Made by a program: the position numbers and the translations under genes
Shown here: positions 46,719 to 57,634 of the stretch, one piece after another
How the letters are laid out: each line of letters opens with the position of its first letter
Position numbering within the stretch: position 1 is the first letter of the stretch
The notes under the pieces: model-generated
What the model was told of the DNA's origin: nothing
What the model saw: the letters and a program-made list of their open reading frames with translations, nothing else
Database searches by the model: none
Assembly (NCBI GenBank): GCA_016713105.1
Contig: JADJPS010000017.1
Span: 682,001-746,000, forward strand
DNA: 64,000 nt
From: Devosia sp.
GTDB taxonomy: Bacteria > Pseudomonadota > Alphaproteobacteria > Rhizobiales > Devosiaceae
Direction: 5' to 3'

Positions 46719-49666
46719 GGGTCGTCCACTCCCGCCGTCAGCGTCCACTCGTCGGTGCGGGCCAGGTGGTCGAAGTCGCCCACAAAGCGCTTGCGTCCGG
46801 TCTCGACCCGTGGCCGGACGCGTGCCGTCATGGCCAGCCCGTCGCGAATCAGGAAGGCCTCGACATGGCCCTGGGTGCGCCGCACGATCTCGTCCACCGC
46901 CGCCATCAGCGCCATGCCGTTGCGCAGCCTGAACGGCTTGACCTGGAAGGCCGCCGGCCCCAGCCCGATCTTGATGTAGGTGAGGGCGGAGCTGTCATGG
47001 CCGGCGAGGCCCGGGAATGCGCCGGCCTTGGCCATCGCTGCCTCGAGCAGCAGTTGCGGTGCCTCGAACGCCGTCATCTCCTTGGGTTGCGGCACCCCGC
47101 CGGTCTTGAAGTCGATGATCTCGCGCGTGCCGTCGCGTCTGAGGTCGATGCGGTCGGCCTTGCCCACCAGCGTGAAATTGTCGAGCGCCGGGAACACCCA
47201 CTCACCCTTGGTCTCGGCAAGGCGGACCGCGATCTCGGCGTCGCGCTCGCGCTCGAAGGCGAGGAACTGCTGCGCCGCATGTTCGAAGCGCTTCAGCCAG
47301 ATGTCGCGGCGTTCCGTGATCGCGTCGAGCCCGGCAAATTCGGCCCGCGCCATCGCCATCATCTGCTCCAGCGCATCGACGGCGGCAAGGTCCAGCCCTG
47401 CCGCCACGAAACGTTCGAACACGGCGTGGATCATCGTGCCGCGCTCCCGCGCGCTCGGTTCGCTCCCAAACGGCTCGAGGCGCCGCAGCCCCAGAACGTG
47501 CCGGGCGTAGATGTCGTAGGGCGAGCGCATCAGCGGCTCGATCTCGGTGATCGACAGCCGGCGCGGTCGCATCGCGGCAGGTGGGCAGGGCGTCGGCCGC
47601 GGCGCAGGACGCGGCATTCCGGCATCGTCGATCGCTTCTGCCTGGCGCAGCCATGTCGCCCGCGGCCGGAGCGCCTTTGCCGACGTCTCGCCGATCAGCG
47701 CGTCCAGCCGCTGCAGCAGCGGCGACGGCAGGGCCGGCGAGGTGCCGATGCGCGTTGCGTAGGCAATGAGCACCTCGGCATTGCCCATAGCCATGGTGAA
47801 GTCGTGCGCCGCCTGCCCCTGCTGCCGCTCCGGCGGCTCGAGCCCGACCGCGATCCGCATCGAGCGGCTGAGCCAAGGCCCGGGATCGGCGACCGGCGGC
47901 CACACGTCCTCGTTCAGTCCGGCGAGGATCATCAGGTCGGGGCTCATCAGCCGCGCCTCGAGTTCGCCCCAGATGGCGATGTCGTCGCGGCCGCCCGGCG
48001 GCACCGCTGCCTTGAGTCCGGCGACCAGCGCCTCCAGCACCGATTCGAGCAGACGTGGCGGGAACGCCGTCCCTGCCGCACCGAGCCCGGCGACCTCCTC
48101 GGCCCAGCGTCGGAACTCAGGCATTCCCGGCAGCTCGGCACCGTCCGCCAGCCCGTCTATCGCGCCGACGAGGGCCGCCGCAAGCTCCATTGCCACGAGG
48201 TGCGGCCGCTCGTGCAGCGCCACGGCCGGGGCGAGAGCCGTGCCCAGCCGCTTCAGTACCTCGAGCAGCTCCGGGTCGTCGGTCAGCGCCAGTAGCCCCG
48301 GCAACCCGGCCCGCGGCCGCTGCGCGCGCAGCTTGAGGTCCAGCCGGTCGGCAGCCCGTCGCACCACCTGCCGCTCGAGCCCGAGACGCACGGCGCCATT
48401 GTGCAACAGTGCAATGGTGTCGACCGGGGCGAAGTTGCCGTCGGCGACCGCCAGCACCTGTCGTGCCAGCCGGCCGGCGCTCGACTGGAACAGCGGCGTT
48501 CCCGCCGGATCGTCGACGACGATGCCGTGTCGCCCGAGCTCCACCGAGATCCTGCGTCCCAGGTTCTGGTCGCGGGTCACGATGCCGACGGTGCGCCCTT
48601 CGGCCAGCGCCGCGCGCGCCGCGAGCGCCACCGCGCGAGCCTCGAGATCCGCAGTGCGGGCCGCGACGATGCCGACCCCGGCCAGCGCCGGCTCGAGGTC
48701 GAACCCGTCGCGCCAGCCACCCCAGCCGGACGTTTCATCCGCTGGCGCCAGCGCCGCGCGCAGCAGGGCGGTGCGCGGATGTTCGCCCCCCAGGTCGATC
48801 ACCTCGCCGACGCCGGCTCCCAGCCGGCGCAGCAGCTTCATCAGCCCGTATTGCGGGTGGCTCTGCGTGGTCTCGCCCTCGAGCAGCCGCTTGTGCCGGT
48901 CGGGGCCCAGCGACGTGTCCACGCCCGGCAGCACCAGCACACCGCGCTCGAGGGCGGTGATGGCGGCGAGCAGTGCTGCCGTTGCCGGGATCGAGCCGGT
49001 CGAGCCGGCCGCAATCACCGGCCGCGCCCCGTAGGTCAGCTTGGCGGCGTCCGCCTGCCGGTTCAACCGCGCGTTGCGCGCAACGGCCGCATCGAGCTTG
49101 CCGCGCTCCGAGAGAATGGCCGGCCAGCCCTTCAGCACCACGTCGAGGAAACCCAGGATCTGCTGCCAGTTTCCGGCCAGATCCTCGGGCACCAGCGTGC
49201 GGAACGCTTCCGGCTGCACCGCCTCGATGGCGATGTCGTCGAACAGCGTTCCCAGGGAATCGGCGAGCCAGAACACCTCTGCCGCGCTGGGAGGGGTGGC
49301 GAAGCTCCCGGATCCCTCGGCGAAGGCCCGCACCAGGTGCGACAGCGTCAGGCGACGCTCCAGCGCCGACGCAACCGGCGGGGTCGGCGGCACGTCGAAA
49401 GGCGGCAGGAACGGCTCCTCTTCGCCTGCCTCGCCGCCGAAGGTGCGGATGTCGGGCAGCAGGACCGCGCCGCCGCCCTGTCGCGCAAACGCTTCGGCCA
49501 GTTTCAGTCGCGCCCGCCTGGTCGGCACGATGATGGTCACGTCGCTGAGCCAGAACGGCCCCTCCCGCCGCCAGTTGCCGATCAGCGTGCCGTCCAGCAC
49601 CCGCGCCGCGAGCGTGGGGAGGAAGGGTACGTCAGGGCCGATGGTGAACAATGAGTCGCGGCGCAT
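46715..49666 (-). CDS. addB: Double-strand break repair protein AddB
   Basis: 983 aa of the alphaproteobacterial AddB form. The N-terminal inactivated helicase-like region includes TIIVPTRRARLKLAEAF. The C-terminal nuclease has REIIDFKTGGVPQPKEM. It forms the AddAB helicase-nuclease with the next gene. It starts at 49666, 42 bases after tsaE. Intact. Confidence 0.95.
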   Translation of the reverse strand: MRRDSLFTIGPDVPFLPTLAARVLDGTLIGNWRREGPFWLSDVTIIVPTRRARLKLAEAFARQGGGAVLLPDIRTFGGEAGEEEPFLPPFDVPPTPPVASALERRLTLSHLVRAFAEGSGSFATPPSAAEVFWLADSLGTLFDDIAIEAVQPEAFRTLVPEDLAGNWQQILGFLDVVLKGWPAILSERGKLDAAVARNARLNRQADAAKLTYGARPVIAAGSTGSIPATAALLAAITALERGVLVLPGVDTSLGPDRHKRLLEGETTQSHPQYGLMKLLRRLGAGVGEVIDLGGEHPRTALLRAALAPADETSGWGGWRDGFDLEPALAGVGIVAARTADLEARAVALAARAALAEGRTVGIVTRDQNLGRRISVELGRHGIVVDDPAGTPLFQSSAGRLARQVLAVADGNFAPVDTIALLHNGAVRLGLERQVVRRAADRLDLKLRAQRPRAGLPGLLALTDDPELLEVLKRLGTALAPAVALHERPHLVAMELAAALVGAIDGLADGAELPGMPEFRRWAEEVAGLGAAGTAFPPRLLESVLEALVAGLKAAVPPGGRDDIAIWGELEARLMSPDLMILAGLNEDVWPPVADPGPWLSRSMRIAVGLEPPERQQGQAAHDFTMAMGNAEVLIAYATRIGTSPALPSPLLQRLDALIGETSAKALRPRATWLRQAEAIDDAGMPRPAPRPTPCPPAAMRPRRLSITEIEPLMRSPYDIYARHVLGLRRLEPFGSEPSARERGTMIHAVFERFVAAGLDLAAVDALEQMMAMARAEFAGLDAITERRDIWLKRFEHAAQQFLAFERERDAEIAVRLAETKGEWVFPALDNFTLVGKADRIDLRRDGTREIIDFKTGGVPQPKEMTAFEAPQLLLEAAMAKAGAFPGLAGHDSSALTYIKIGLGPAAFQVKPFRLRNGMALMAAVDEIVRRTQGHVEAFLIRDGLAMTARVRPRVETGRKRFVGDFDHLARTDEWTLTAGVDDP

Positions 49667-49708
49667 GTCTCCGAGTTGACCGGGTGCCGCCGACGATGTC
49701 CAGCGTAC

Positions 49709-50149
49709 TTACCCGTTCCGTCCGTCGCGGAAGGCGATCCGGGCAGTCCGTCCTGAGCCGCCGGGCGGAACCGCGAGCGTCACCACTGCGTGGGCGCGGG
49801 CCGTCAGTTCTGGTGCGCGCTCGGCCCACTCGACGAGGACGATCGCCTCCGGATCGTCGAACAGCCCCAGTTCGTCGATCTCACGTGGCTCCACAAGCCG
49901 GTAGAGATCGGCGTGGAGGATGCGCCAGCCATTGCCGGCATAGGGCTGCAACAGCGCAAAGGTCGGGGAGGGCACCTCGAGATCGGCCTCATCCGTCAGC
50001 GCCCGGATGATGGCCCGTGCCAGCGCGGTCTTGCCGGCTCCGAGATCGCCTGCGAGCAGGACCAGGTCCCCGGGCGCGAGCAGCGCGGCGAGGCGCGCAC
50101 CCAGTGCATCCGTCGCGGCCTCGTCGGCCAGCAGCACTTCCTCTGCCAA
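49709..50149 (-). CDS. tsaE: tRNA threonylcarbamoyladenosine biosynthesis ATPase TsaE
   Basis: 146 aa. P-loop GDLGAGKTALARAI, SPTFALLQPY, DLYRLVEPREIDELGL and VLVEWAER are the TsaE motifs. It powers the TsaBD complex making t6A37 of ANN-reading tRNAs. It lies between divL and addB, as in other Hyphomicrobiales. A Thr in the P-loop and the acidic switch residues are in place. Confidence 0.94.
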   Translation of the reverse strand: MAEEVLLADEAATDALGARLAALLAPGDLVLLAGDLGAGKTALARAIIRALTDEADLEVPSPTFALLQPYAGNGWRILHADLYRLVEPREIDELGLFDDPEAIVLVEWAERAPELTARAHAVVTLAVPPGGSGRTARIAFRDGRNG

Positions 50150-50176
50150 CGCCGTCCTCCGGTGCTCGGGGCGCCG

Positions 50177-52584
50177 CTACTCTGCGGCGCCTGCCATTTC
50201 GACATCGCTCGGCAGGCTGACGATTACCCGGCTGCCGCGTGGCTCGCGCCGTTCGATGCTGATCGTGCCGCCATGCAGGCTGACGAAGGCCCTTACGATC
50301 GCGAGCCCGAGTCCCGCCCCGCGCTGCCGCGCCATGCCGCTCGCCGGCTCGTTCCGGTCCTGCATGGCGGCGCGCATTTCCTCGCTCATCGCCGTGCCCT
50401 CGTCCTCGACGGTGAACTGCATGCGTCCGGTTCGGCCCGAGACGATCAGCCGGATCTCGCCGCCGGGTTCGGAGAACCGCGCCGCGTTCGAGAGCAGGTT
50501 GTAGAGCACCTGCACGATGCGGGTGCCGTCGGCGACGAATGGCGGCAGGTCCGGCTCGATCACCACCGTAAGATTGATCGGCGTTTCGCCATTGACGGCG
50601 GGGAAGGTCGCTACCACGCCGGCGCGGGCCTTCTCGACCAGCGCGGCGACGTCGAGTTGTTCGGGCCGCAACTCGGCGATGCCCGCGTCGACCGTCGCCA
50701 GATCGAGGATGTTGTCGATCAGCACCCCCAGCGTCACGCTGGAGGCCCGGATGTAGTCGGTATAGCCGCGCTGCCTGTCGTTGAGCTCGCCCGCCGTGCC
50801 CGAGGCGAGCAGGTCGGCAAAGCCGATGATGTTGGTGAGTGGCGAGCGCAGCTCGTAGCTGACATTCTGCACGAACGCGTCCTTCAGCCGGTCGGCGGTC
50901 AGCAGGGCCTCGTTCTTTTCCTTGAGCACGCGCTGGTAGTTGGCACTCTCGGTGACGTCGAGGAATGTCATCATCGTCTGTCCGTCGGGCAGGCGGACGA
51001 TGGCATAGTCGATGAGCTTGCCATCGGCGCGGGCGATCCTGCCCTGCCTGTCTGAGCGGGTTGGATTGAGATCGATGATCGAACCCTTGAGGTCGCGCCA
51101 GATCGCCGCCCCGTCCTCTGGCATCGCCCGGCTGACGGTGGCGGCCACCTGGTCGATATGCGGGTTGTCGGCGAGCACGTTGGTGGGCAGCTTCCACAGG
51201 CTGGAGAGCCGGGGGTTGGAGAGCGTCAGCCGCCCGTTGGTGCCGAACACCGCCACCGCCTCGGTCAGCGCATTGAGGGTCGAGCGCTGCACGTCCAGCA
51301 CGGCCCGGTGCTGGCTCTTGAGGATCAACTGGTCGGTGATGTCCTCGAAAACGTAGATGACGCCGCCCTTGGGTCCGGCCGGCGCCGCGATCACCTGTAC
51401 GGTCCGGCCGTCTGGCAGGTGCCAGGGATCGAGTTCCTTGGGGCCTTTGAGCTGGTAGGTAGCGAGGTGCCGGGCGCGCCAGCTTTGGTAGTCGGGCTCG
51501 TTGGGCAGCCTGCCATCGGTGCGCAGCCGGTCGAGGATCACCCGTTCGTCCATGCCTGGTTTCAGCCAGTTGGGATCGAGCCCCCAGAGAGCGCAGTAGG
51601 CGCGGTTGAACTGCACCAGTTCGCGCGCTGCGTTGAAGATGGCGATCGGGGTCGCCAATGCATCGATGATGGCGCTGAGGTGCGCGAGGCTCGCGTCCTT
51701 TTTCGGCTCCGACTGGCGCGCATGCAGGTATCCGGCCGACCCGCCAGCCAGCGGGAACTCGACCATCTCGAAGCTGCCAGCCTCGCCCAGCACCAGTTCG
51801 TGCGCTCCACCATCGGCCCCGCGGCGGGGCTCAGCCAGTTCGGCCGGCTGCGCCTCGCTGCCGCGCCGCCCCAGGGTCCGGGCGAGGTCGTGATAGGGCG
51901 CGTTGGCATAGCTGATCCGACCTGCTGCATCACGCAGGAAAGCGGGCTCGCCCAGCCGCGCGAGCAGCGTCCTGGCAGTAGCCGGGTCATCCGTGGCGAC
52001 CGACGCATCGGCCTGCACGCGGGCCGGTCTGAGCCGGAGCGAGGCACCGTTCCCGAGCACCGAGCCGACCGCCCGTACCTGGCGGCCGTCACGCGCGGTG
52101 AGGCTGGTTTCGAAACCGCGTCCGCCGACCCGCAGGCCCTCGATCGCGGTCGCCAGATCGTCAGCATCGGCATCGGTCAGCCACGAGGCGAAGTCGAGCA
52201 CCGCCTCGGGACGACGGCCCGGCGGCAATAGTGCGCCCGGCTGGCCGAGGAAGCGGGGACCCTCGCCCGTGTCGGTCCACAGCACCACCAGTTCGCGGGT
52301 CGCCGACAGCAGCGCCTCGTACTGGTCGACCAGTGCCCGGAGGCCGGCGATCTGGTCGGCGGCCCTCAGCCGGGCCTGTCGGCCTTCGCGCAGCATGCCG
52401 CGCACCACCGACACCGCGATCAGCGCGAAGGCACCTGCGCCGAGCGCGATCGCGAGGGGTGCCGCCCCATCACGTTGCTGACGGAAAGGCCCTGGGCGAG
52501 GCTCGGCGTGGCAGTGGCCAAGGTCACGAGACTGGCGGCGAGTCCCGCGAATCCGAGTACGTTCCGGAAGTGATCCGGCCCCAT
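50177..52584 (-). CDS. divL: Cell-cycle kinase DivL, Tyr in place of the phospho-His (frame broken near start)
   Basis: About 802 aa when restored. The start is ATG 52584 (MGPDHFRNVLGFAG). A signal-like segment and a membrane span (APLAIALGAGAFALIAVSVV) follow once one missing G is added to the CCCC run (plus strand) at 52465-52468. Several PAS domains come next (LATPIAIFNAARELVQFNRA; TEAVAVFGTNGRLTL). The dimerisation motif is FVQNVSYELRSPLTNI, with Tyr where kinases have His. This is the DivL hallmark. A HATPase region (LLSNAARFSEPGGE, GAGLGLAIV) ends it. DivL controls CckA and hence CtrA. Confidence 0.9.
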
Positions 52585-52940
52585 GCGTTGCCCCTAGCCC
52601 GATAATGTCCGCAGCAAAGTCCGCACCGGAGGCGGGACCTGCCAACACCGCACACGATGCCGCGCCGAGCCCCCAACTGATTCGCCGCGGAGTTCGCCGG
52701 ACCAGAACCCGTAACCGGCGAATCACCGAACCTTACCGGGCGGGGAATCGCGCCAAAAGAGTCAAATTGCGTGTGGAGAGCGGGGAATGCGTCCACAAAG
52801 GGAGTTGACCCCGGACCGAACAGTGAACGCTTCGTTAACGTGGCCCGATTTGCCACGGGTTTTTTCCTCCGGGCGGGAGGCCGGACGGTGACAGGGGCAG
52901 GCCGGTGCCCACCCCTTCCGATGTCACCTCGGCCGTCGCC
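52585..52940. promoter_or_regulatory. divL upstream region with four clustered GANTC sites
   Basis: 356 bases with no supported gene. CcrM methylation sites GANTC occur at 52679-52683, 52720-52724, 52745-52749 and 52759-52763. Four in 85 bases compares with about one per 256 by chance. GANTC clusters in promoters mark cell-cycle genes whose transcription depends on methylation state. One isolated TTAAC (52835) was seen but no full CtrA box. Confidence 0.55.
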
Positions 52941-54342
<1,402 letters not shown>

Positions 54343-54407
54343 CGGCCCTGTCTCCGTTCCGTGCTGTCGGGCCGCCTTATACTGAAGCCGGCCCAAGCGA
54401 TCAACCG

Positions 54408-54431
54408 GGATATAAAGAAAGCTTTATATCC
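54408..54431. promoter_or_regulatory. SahR-like palindrome upstream of ahcY
   Basis: GGATATAAAG (54408-54417) and CTTTATATCC (54422-54431) are perfect ten-base inverted repeats with AAAG between. It starts 66 bases before the ahcY ATG. ArsR-type SahR repressors of methionine-cycle genes in proteobacteria bind AT-rich palindromes of the ATATAAAG..CTTTATAT type, so SAH-controlled ahcY expression is the likely meaning. Confidence 0.55.
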
Positions 54432-54529
54432 GTTGACCAGGGCGCGCCTGCGCATCAGCGGTCCGCGACCAGTCCTCCCGTCGCGGGGCAGTGCCGCTGA
54501 CGGGGGTTGGAAAACCGGCGATAGGCCGG

Positions 54530-54841
54530 CTACGCCGTGGCGCCGTCTGCGTCTTCGTCGAAGCCGTTGTTGACCAGCGTAGTGATGGCGTCGAGTGCCT
54601 CGCGCGCCTGCCGTCCGGTCGCCTGCACCAGGATGGTCGAGCCCGGCCCAGCCCCCAGCATCATCAGGCCCATGATCGAATTGCCATTCACCGCCTGGCC
54701 GTCACGGACCACCTTGATCTCGGCATCGAAGCACTCAGCGGTACGCACGAAGCGCGCCGAAGCCCGCGCGTGCAGCCCCTTGCGATTGACGATTGTCAAT
54801 CGCTGCGCAAGTGCCCTATCCGATCCTGCCGCAGTATCCAT
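54530..54841 (-). CDS. HPr-type phosphocarrier protein
   Basis: 103 aa. The phosphorylated His is in RKGLHARASARFV, and the regulatory Ser region is NSIMGLMMLGAG (target of HprK). It would carry phosphate from PtsP to EIIA(Ntr) at 6.9 kb and to the EIIA(Man) next door. No sugar-transporting PTS permease is present, so it is regulatory. The start at 54841 was chosen for family length, not the ATG at 54916. Confidence 0.92.
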   Translation of the reverse strand: MDTAAGSDRALAQRLTIVNRKGLHARASARFVRTAECFDAEIKVVRDGQAVNGNSIMGLMMLGAGPGSTILVQATGRQAREALDAITTLVNNGFDEDADGATA

Positions 54842-54866
54842 GGCGCATACAATGCCGGAAACCGGC

Positions 54867-55265
54867 CTATCCGCCAAGCGTCTCGCTGGCGACATTGATG
54901 TACTTCCGGCCGGCATCGGCGGCGGCGTTGACCGCCGCCTTGATGTCGAGATCGGCGCGCACCCGGGCGAGCTTGACCAGCATGGGCAGGTTCACCCCGC
55001 AGATCACTTCGACATTGCGTCCGTGCATGGCCGAGATGGCGAGGTTCGAGGGCGTACCGCCGAACATGTCGGTGAGGATCACCACACCCTGGCCCTGGTC
55101 GGCGCGCCCGACGCTGTCGAGGATGTCCTCGCGCCGCTGCTCCATGTCGTCGTCCGGCCCGATGGCGACGGTTTCGACGAAGTCCTGCGGACCGACCACA
55201 TGCTGGAGAGCGGACTTGAATTCATCGGCGAGCGCACCGTGCGTCACCAGAACCATGCCGATCAT
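54867..55265 (-). CDS. PTS EIIA component, mannose family
   Basis: 132 aa. The active His is in MVLVTHGALADEF (about residue 9), and ILTDMFGGTPSNLA is the second signature. Such stand-alone EIIA(Man) proteins of alphaproteobacteria are regulatory partners of HPr and HprK. The start at 55265 is preferred over 55307 because VLVTHG is normally close to the N-terminus. It lies between hprK and the HPr gene. Confidence 0.92.
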   Translation of the reverse strand: MIGMVLVTHGALADEFKSALQHVVGPQDFVETVAIGPDDDMEQRREDILDSVGRADQGQGVVILTDMFGGTPSNLAISAMHGRNVEVICGVNLPMLVKLARVRADLDIKAAVNAAADAGRKYINVASETLGG

Positions 55266-55351
55266 GCAATATCCCCGTACTGGTTCCGGCGCAGCGCCTA
55301 CTGGCACTCACGACGAGCGGCGACGAAGTGTCGACCGCACGGGGAGCCGAT

Positions 55352-55837
55352 TCAAGTGGTTTTTTGTCGCGATCCCCGACGGTGTGCCGGCAGCGCCCGC
55401 ACCGCCTCGCGGATCAGCAGCAACTGGTGGCGAGCATCGATCACCCCGGCCCGCGGTACCGGTGCCCGCATCAGCCGCACCCCGAGCAACTCAGTCGAGA
55501 GCGCATCCTCCTCGACCATCCGTTCCATCGTGTCGACCAGGTCGACGACCAGATCGAGCGGCGCCTCGGCGAGGAACGGGCGGCTGACGATGCCGCGGCC
55601 GCGCAGTTCGATCAGGCCCTCGATGGCCTTTGGTGCCTGCATCCTCAGTCCCTTGCCGACCCGCACGACGTCCACGCGATCGTCAGACACCAGCCGGCCG
55701 CCCAGGCCACGGGTCTCCCACTCGTCGATCAGCTCGAGCGCCAGCAGCGACTTGCCGGCCCCTGAAGGACCGCGCAGGATCAGTCCCGAACCGCCCAGCA
55801 CCAGCGCCGTCGCATGGATGTTCTGTGTCTCGCTCAT
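55352..55837 (-). CDS. hprK: HPr kinase/phosphorylase, short alphaproteobacterial form
   Basis: 161 aa, only the C-terminal catalytic domain of the Gram-positive enzyme. P-loop ILRGPSGAGKSLLAL, LVSDDRVDV with the catalytic Asp pair, and IELRGRGIV are present. It phosphorylates the Ser of HPr in response to metabolites, and in relatives it links the PTS to ChvGI. The ATG overlaps the chvG stop by four bases. Confidence 0.92.
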   Translation of the reverse strand: MSETQNIHATALVLGGSGLILRGPSGAGKSLLALELIDEWETRGLGGRLVSDDRVDVVRVGKGLRMQAPKAIEGLIELRGRGIVSRPFLAEAPLDLVVDLVDTMERMVEEDALSTELLGVRLMRAPVPRAGVIDARHQLLLIREAVRALPAHRRGSRQKTT

Positions 55838-57624
55838 CGCCGTTTCTCAGTTTGGGCGCGCCTGAGGGTGACCGTGAACAGGGCGCCGCTGCGGTCGGTC
55901 CGGTTGGCGGCACTGATCGTGCCACCATGCGCGTCGATGATCTGCTTGGAGATGGCAAGTCCCAGCCCTGAATGGTCGCCGAAGCTCTCGCCTTCCGGCC
56001 GGTCAGTGTAGAAACGCTGGAAGATACGGGAGATATCGCCGCGGATGCCCGGTCCCTCGTCGGCGACCGTCAGCACCAGCCGGTCCTCCTGCGTGGTAAT
56101 CGTCACCGTCACCCTGCCGCCCTCGGGCGAGAACGACACCGCGTTGTCGATCAGGTTGTTGAGCACCTGCGCGAGCCGGCTGTCGTGCCCCATCACCACC
56201 GGTGTGAAGCGCCCGGCCGTGACGTCCAGCACCACATCGACCTTGCGGTTGGCCGCCACGTCCTTCTGGATCGATACCATTGCCTCGGCGAGTTGCCCGA
56301 TATCGACTCGCTCGGCACTGCGGCGGGCCAGCTCCGCGTCGAGCCGGCTGGCGTTGGAGATGTCCGAGATCAGCCGGTCGAGGCGGCGCACGTCGTGCTG
56401 GATGATGGCGTTCAGCCGCTCCCGATCCTCCGCCCGCTTGGCCCGCGGCAGGGTCTCGACGGCGCTGCGCAGCGAGGTCAGCGGATTTTTCAGTTCGTGC
56501 GCGACATCGGCCGCGAAGCGTTCGATCGCCTCGATCCGGTTGTAGAGCGCCGAGGTCATCGAGCGCAGCGCCCGGCTCAGGTGCCCCACCTCGTCCGTGC
56601 GCTCGGGGAATTCCGGGATCTCGGCCCGACTCGACACCGTTGAGTGCACCTCCTCGGCCGCGCCGGCGAGACGACGGAGCGGCCCGGCGATGGTGCTGGC
56701 CATCAGCAGCGACAGGATGATCTGCACCGTCGCCGCGACCAGCGCGATGCGCAGCAGCCCCCAGCGCTCGGCGCTGGCGATCTGGTCGATGTCGCCGGGC
56801 TGGGTGGAAAGCAGCAGCACGCCCACCGTGGCGCGCACCCGTTGCACCGGCACCGCCACCGACACCACCAACTGGTGCTTGCTGTCGACCCTGACGATGG
56901 CGGTCGCCGCCCCGGTCAGCGCTGCCGCAACCTCCGGGTAGCGCGTGCCCTCGTCGGCGCCCAGTTCCTGGTATTGCGGATAGTCGTCGCCGGGCAGCCA
57001 GTCGGCCACCGCGTTCCACCAGTCGAGCAGAAAAAAGCTCGGAGCCTCCGGCTTCTTCGAGACCTGCTTGAGCAGTTCGCCACGCGCATAGAGGTTGGCG
57101 CTGTCGAGGATCAGCAGGCCCTGTTGATCGTAGATCCGCGCCCGCGTCCGCGTTGGCGTCACGAGGTTGCGCAGCAGTGGCGCCACCCGTTCGGGATTGA
57201 TCGGGAACTCTAGGCTCGGGTCGAAAAAGCTCAGTGGCGATATTGTGTTGCTGCCCTGCAGTTCAAGCAGCCGGTCCGGATTGACGGTGATCACGTCGCT
57301 GTCGACCGTCGCCGAGGCGGCGATGGCGGCCGAAATGATCTCGCCCTGTACCCTGAGGCTCTGCACCCGCGCTTCAATGAGCCCGGTGCGCCACTGGTTG
57401 AGCAGCAGGATGCCGATCACCAGCACGGCGAGACCGGCAAGGTTCAGCACGATGATGCGGCGGGCGAGGCTCGAGAAGACGGTGAGTGAAAGCAACCGCC
57501 GGATCTGCCGCAGCACGCCGTCGAGCTGAGGCCGGGCCTTTCCGAGGCTCTGCCGCAACCGCGACGCGGTCGCGCCATCCTCGGCTGGCTTCAGGCCCTG
57601 CAGTTGCTCGTCACCGACGGCCAC
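55834..57624 (-). CDS. chvG: Sensor histidine kinase ChvG
   Basis: 596 aa. A cytoplasmic head is followed by membrane span 1 (IIVLNLAGLAVLVIGILLL, about residues 58-78), a periplasmic sensing domain, and span 2 (IALVAATVQIILSLLMAS). A HAMP domain, phosphoacceptor AADVAHELKNPLTSL and ATPase boxes NLIDNAVSFSPEGG and GLGLAISKQI follow. ChvG senses acid and envelope stress and is required for host interaction in several rhizobia and brucellae. The start lies just downstream of chvI. Confidence 0.95.
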   Translation of the reverse strand: MAVGDEQLQGLKPAEDGATASRLRQSLGKARPQLDGVLRQIRRLLSLTVFSSLARRIIVLNLAGLAVLVIGILLLNQWRTGLIEARVQSLRVQGEIISAAIAASATVDSDVITVNPDRLLELQGSNTISPLSFFDPSLEFPINPERVAPLLRNLVTPTRTRARIYDQQGLLILDSANLYARGELLKQVSKKPEAPSFFLLDWWNAVADWLPGDDYPQYQELGADEGTRYPEVAAALTGAATAIVRVDSKHQLVVSVAVPVQRVRATVGVLLLSTQPGDIDQIASAERWGLLRIALVAATVQIILSLLMASTIAGPLRRLAGAAEEVHSTVSSRAEIPEFPERTDEVGHLSRALRSMTSALYNRIEAIERFAADVAHELKNPLTSLRSAVETLPRAKRAEDRERLNAIIQHDVRRLDRLISDISNASRLDAELARRSAERVDIGQLAEAMVSIQKDVAANRKVDVVLDVTAGRFTPVVMGHDSRLAQVLNNLIDNAVSFSPEGGRVTVTITTQEDRLVLTVADEGPGIRGDISRIFQRFYTDRPEGESFGDHSGLGLAISKQIIDAHGGTISAANRTDRSGALFTVTLRRAQTEKRR

Positions 57625-57634
57625 GCCGCTGTCC

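Noticed and set aside
52855..52895. Hairpin CCTCC/GGAGG with a run of T near 52860, as a terminator for ahcY
   Set aside because: On the ahcY (minus) strand the run is A, not T, and on the plus strand the T run precedes the stem; orientation does not fit.
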